A stretch of DNA of 6,532 nt from Pedosphaera sp. (GTDB taxonomy: Bacteria; Verrucomicrobiota; Verrucomicrobiae; Limisphaerales; Pedosphaeraceae): contig JAQGPB010000151.1 of NCBI GenBank assembly GCA_028293265.1, positions 1 through 6,532 of the forward strand, given 5' to 3'. The position numbers and the translations under genes are program-made. Below, piece by piece: positions 6,261 to 6,532 of the stretch. How positions within the stretch are numbered: the first letter of the stretch is position 1; each line of letters starts with the position of its first letter. The notes below the pieces were generated by a model that had not been told where the DNA came from, made no database searches, and was given only the letters and a program-made list of their open reading frames with translations.

Positions 6261-6532
6261 ATGAAGTCGCTCACCGAACATCTCTGGTTTGAGGTTCCCA
6301 ATCGCCGTGGCTTCGTAAACATCACCAGCACGGTCGAAGAACTGGTCCGTAAGAGCGGCGTCCAGGAGGGCCTTTGCCTGGTGAACGCCATGCATATCAC
6401 GTCATCAATTTTCATCAATGACGCCGAGGAAGGTCTCCTCCATGATTACGAAATCTGGCTGGAAAAACTCGCTCCGCACGCGCCCACTTCCCAATACCAT
6501 CACAATCGCACCGGCGAAGACAACGCCGACGC
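6261..6532 (+). CDS. yjbQ: YjbQ/UPF0047 family protein, 5' fragment
   Basis: The first 90 codons of a YjbQ (UPF0047) gene; the frame stays open to the right edge. Family signatures are RGFVNIT (16-22), [19 protein letters not shown] (36-54), [12 protein letters not shown] (61-72) and the highly conserved [11 protein letters not shown] (80-90). The family is about 140 residues long, so roughly 50 are missing. Members are small trimeric proteins; the name 'secondary thiamine-phosphate synthase' comes from weak rescue of thiamine auxotrophy, and the true physiological role is unsettled. The ATG at 6261 places RGF at the usual distance from the N-terminus. No Shine-Dalgarno sequence precedes it. 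It lies 101 bases after the transglutaminase gene on the same strand, so read-through is possible, but there is no known functional link. Confidence 0.93.
   Translation, partial: MKSLTEHLWFEVPNRRGFVNITSTVEELVRKSGVQEGLCLVNAMHITSSIFINDAEEGLLHDYEIWLEKLAPHAPTSQYHHNRTGEDNAD

Overview
The window is GC-rich bacterial DNA with every gene on the + strand. Protein style, near absence of Shine-Dalgarno sequences and the type of intergenic repeats suggest a soil or freshwater Verrucomicrobiota, perhaps of the Pedosphaera/Limisphaera group. This lineage call rests on recalled resemblance, not on a marker gene, so it is tentative.

Layout. (1) 1-527: the 3' end of a NarL-type (HisKA_3/HATPase_c) sensor histidine kinase whose phospho-acceptor helix lies upstream of the window. 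(2) 528-1270: about 740 bases with no credible gene. The first 545 bases are GC-rich and full of inverted repeats and degenerate repeats of the dispersed intergenic kind. They are followed at about 1083 by an AT-rich leader with a perfect 10-bp palindrome and a TTGACA box. (3) 1271-6159: a four-gene same-strand array with gaps of 23 and 10 bases and one 4-base overlap: an excisionase/MerR-type HTH protein with a C-terminal zinc ribbon; a MoxR-family AAA+ ATPase; a DUF58 membrane protein with a degenerate MIDAS; and a TgpA-like polytopic membrane protein with a periplasmic transglutaminase domain (Cys467-His509-Asp526) and a cytoplasmic DUF4129-like tail. (4) 6261-6532: the 5' two-thirds of a YjbQ/UPF0047 gene, running off the right edge with no stop.

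How it works together. MoxR-DUF58-transglutaminase is a recurrent bacterial cassette. The ATPase is thought to act as a chaperone or remodeller on the cytoplasmic DUF58 (vWA-like) partner, which is coupled to the membrane transglutaminase-like enzyme acting on the periplasmic side. The unusual element here is the small HTH-zinc-ribbon gene at the head of the cassette, behind its own AT-rich leader; it is a candidate dedicated regulator. No mobile-element gene, CRISPR array, tRNA or rRNA was seen.
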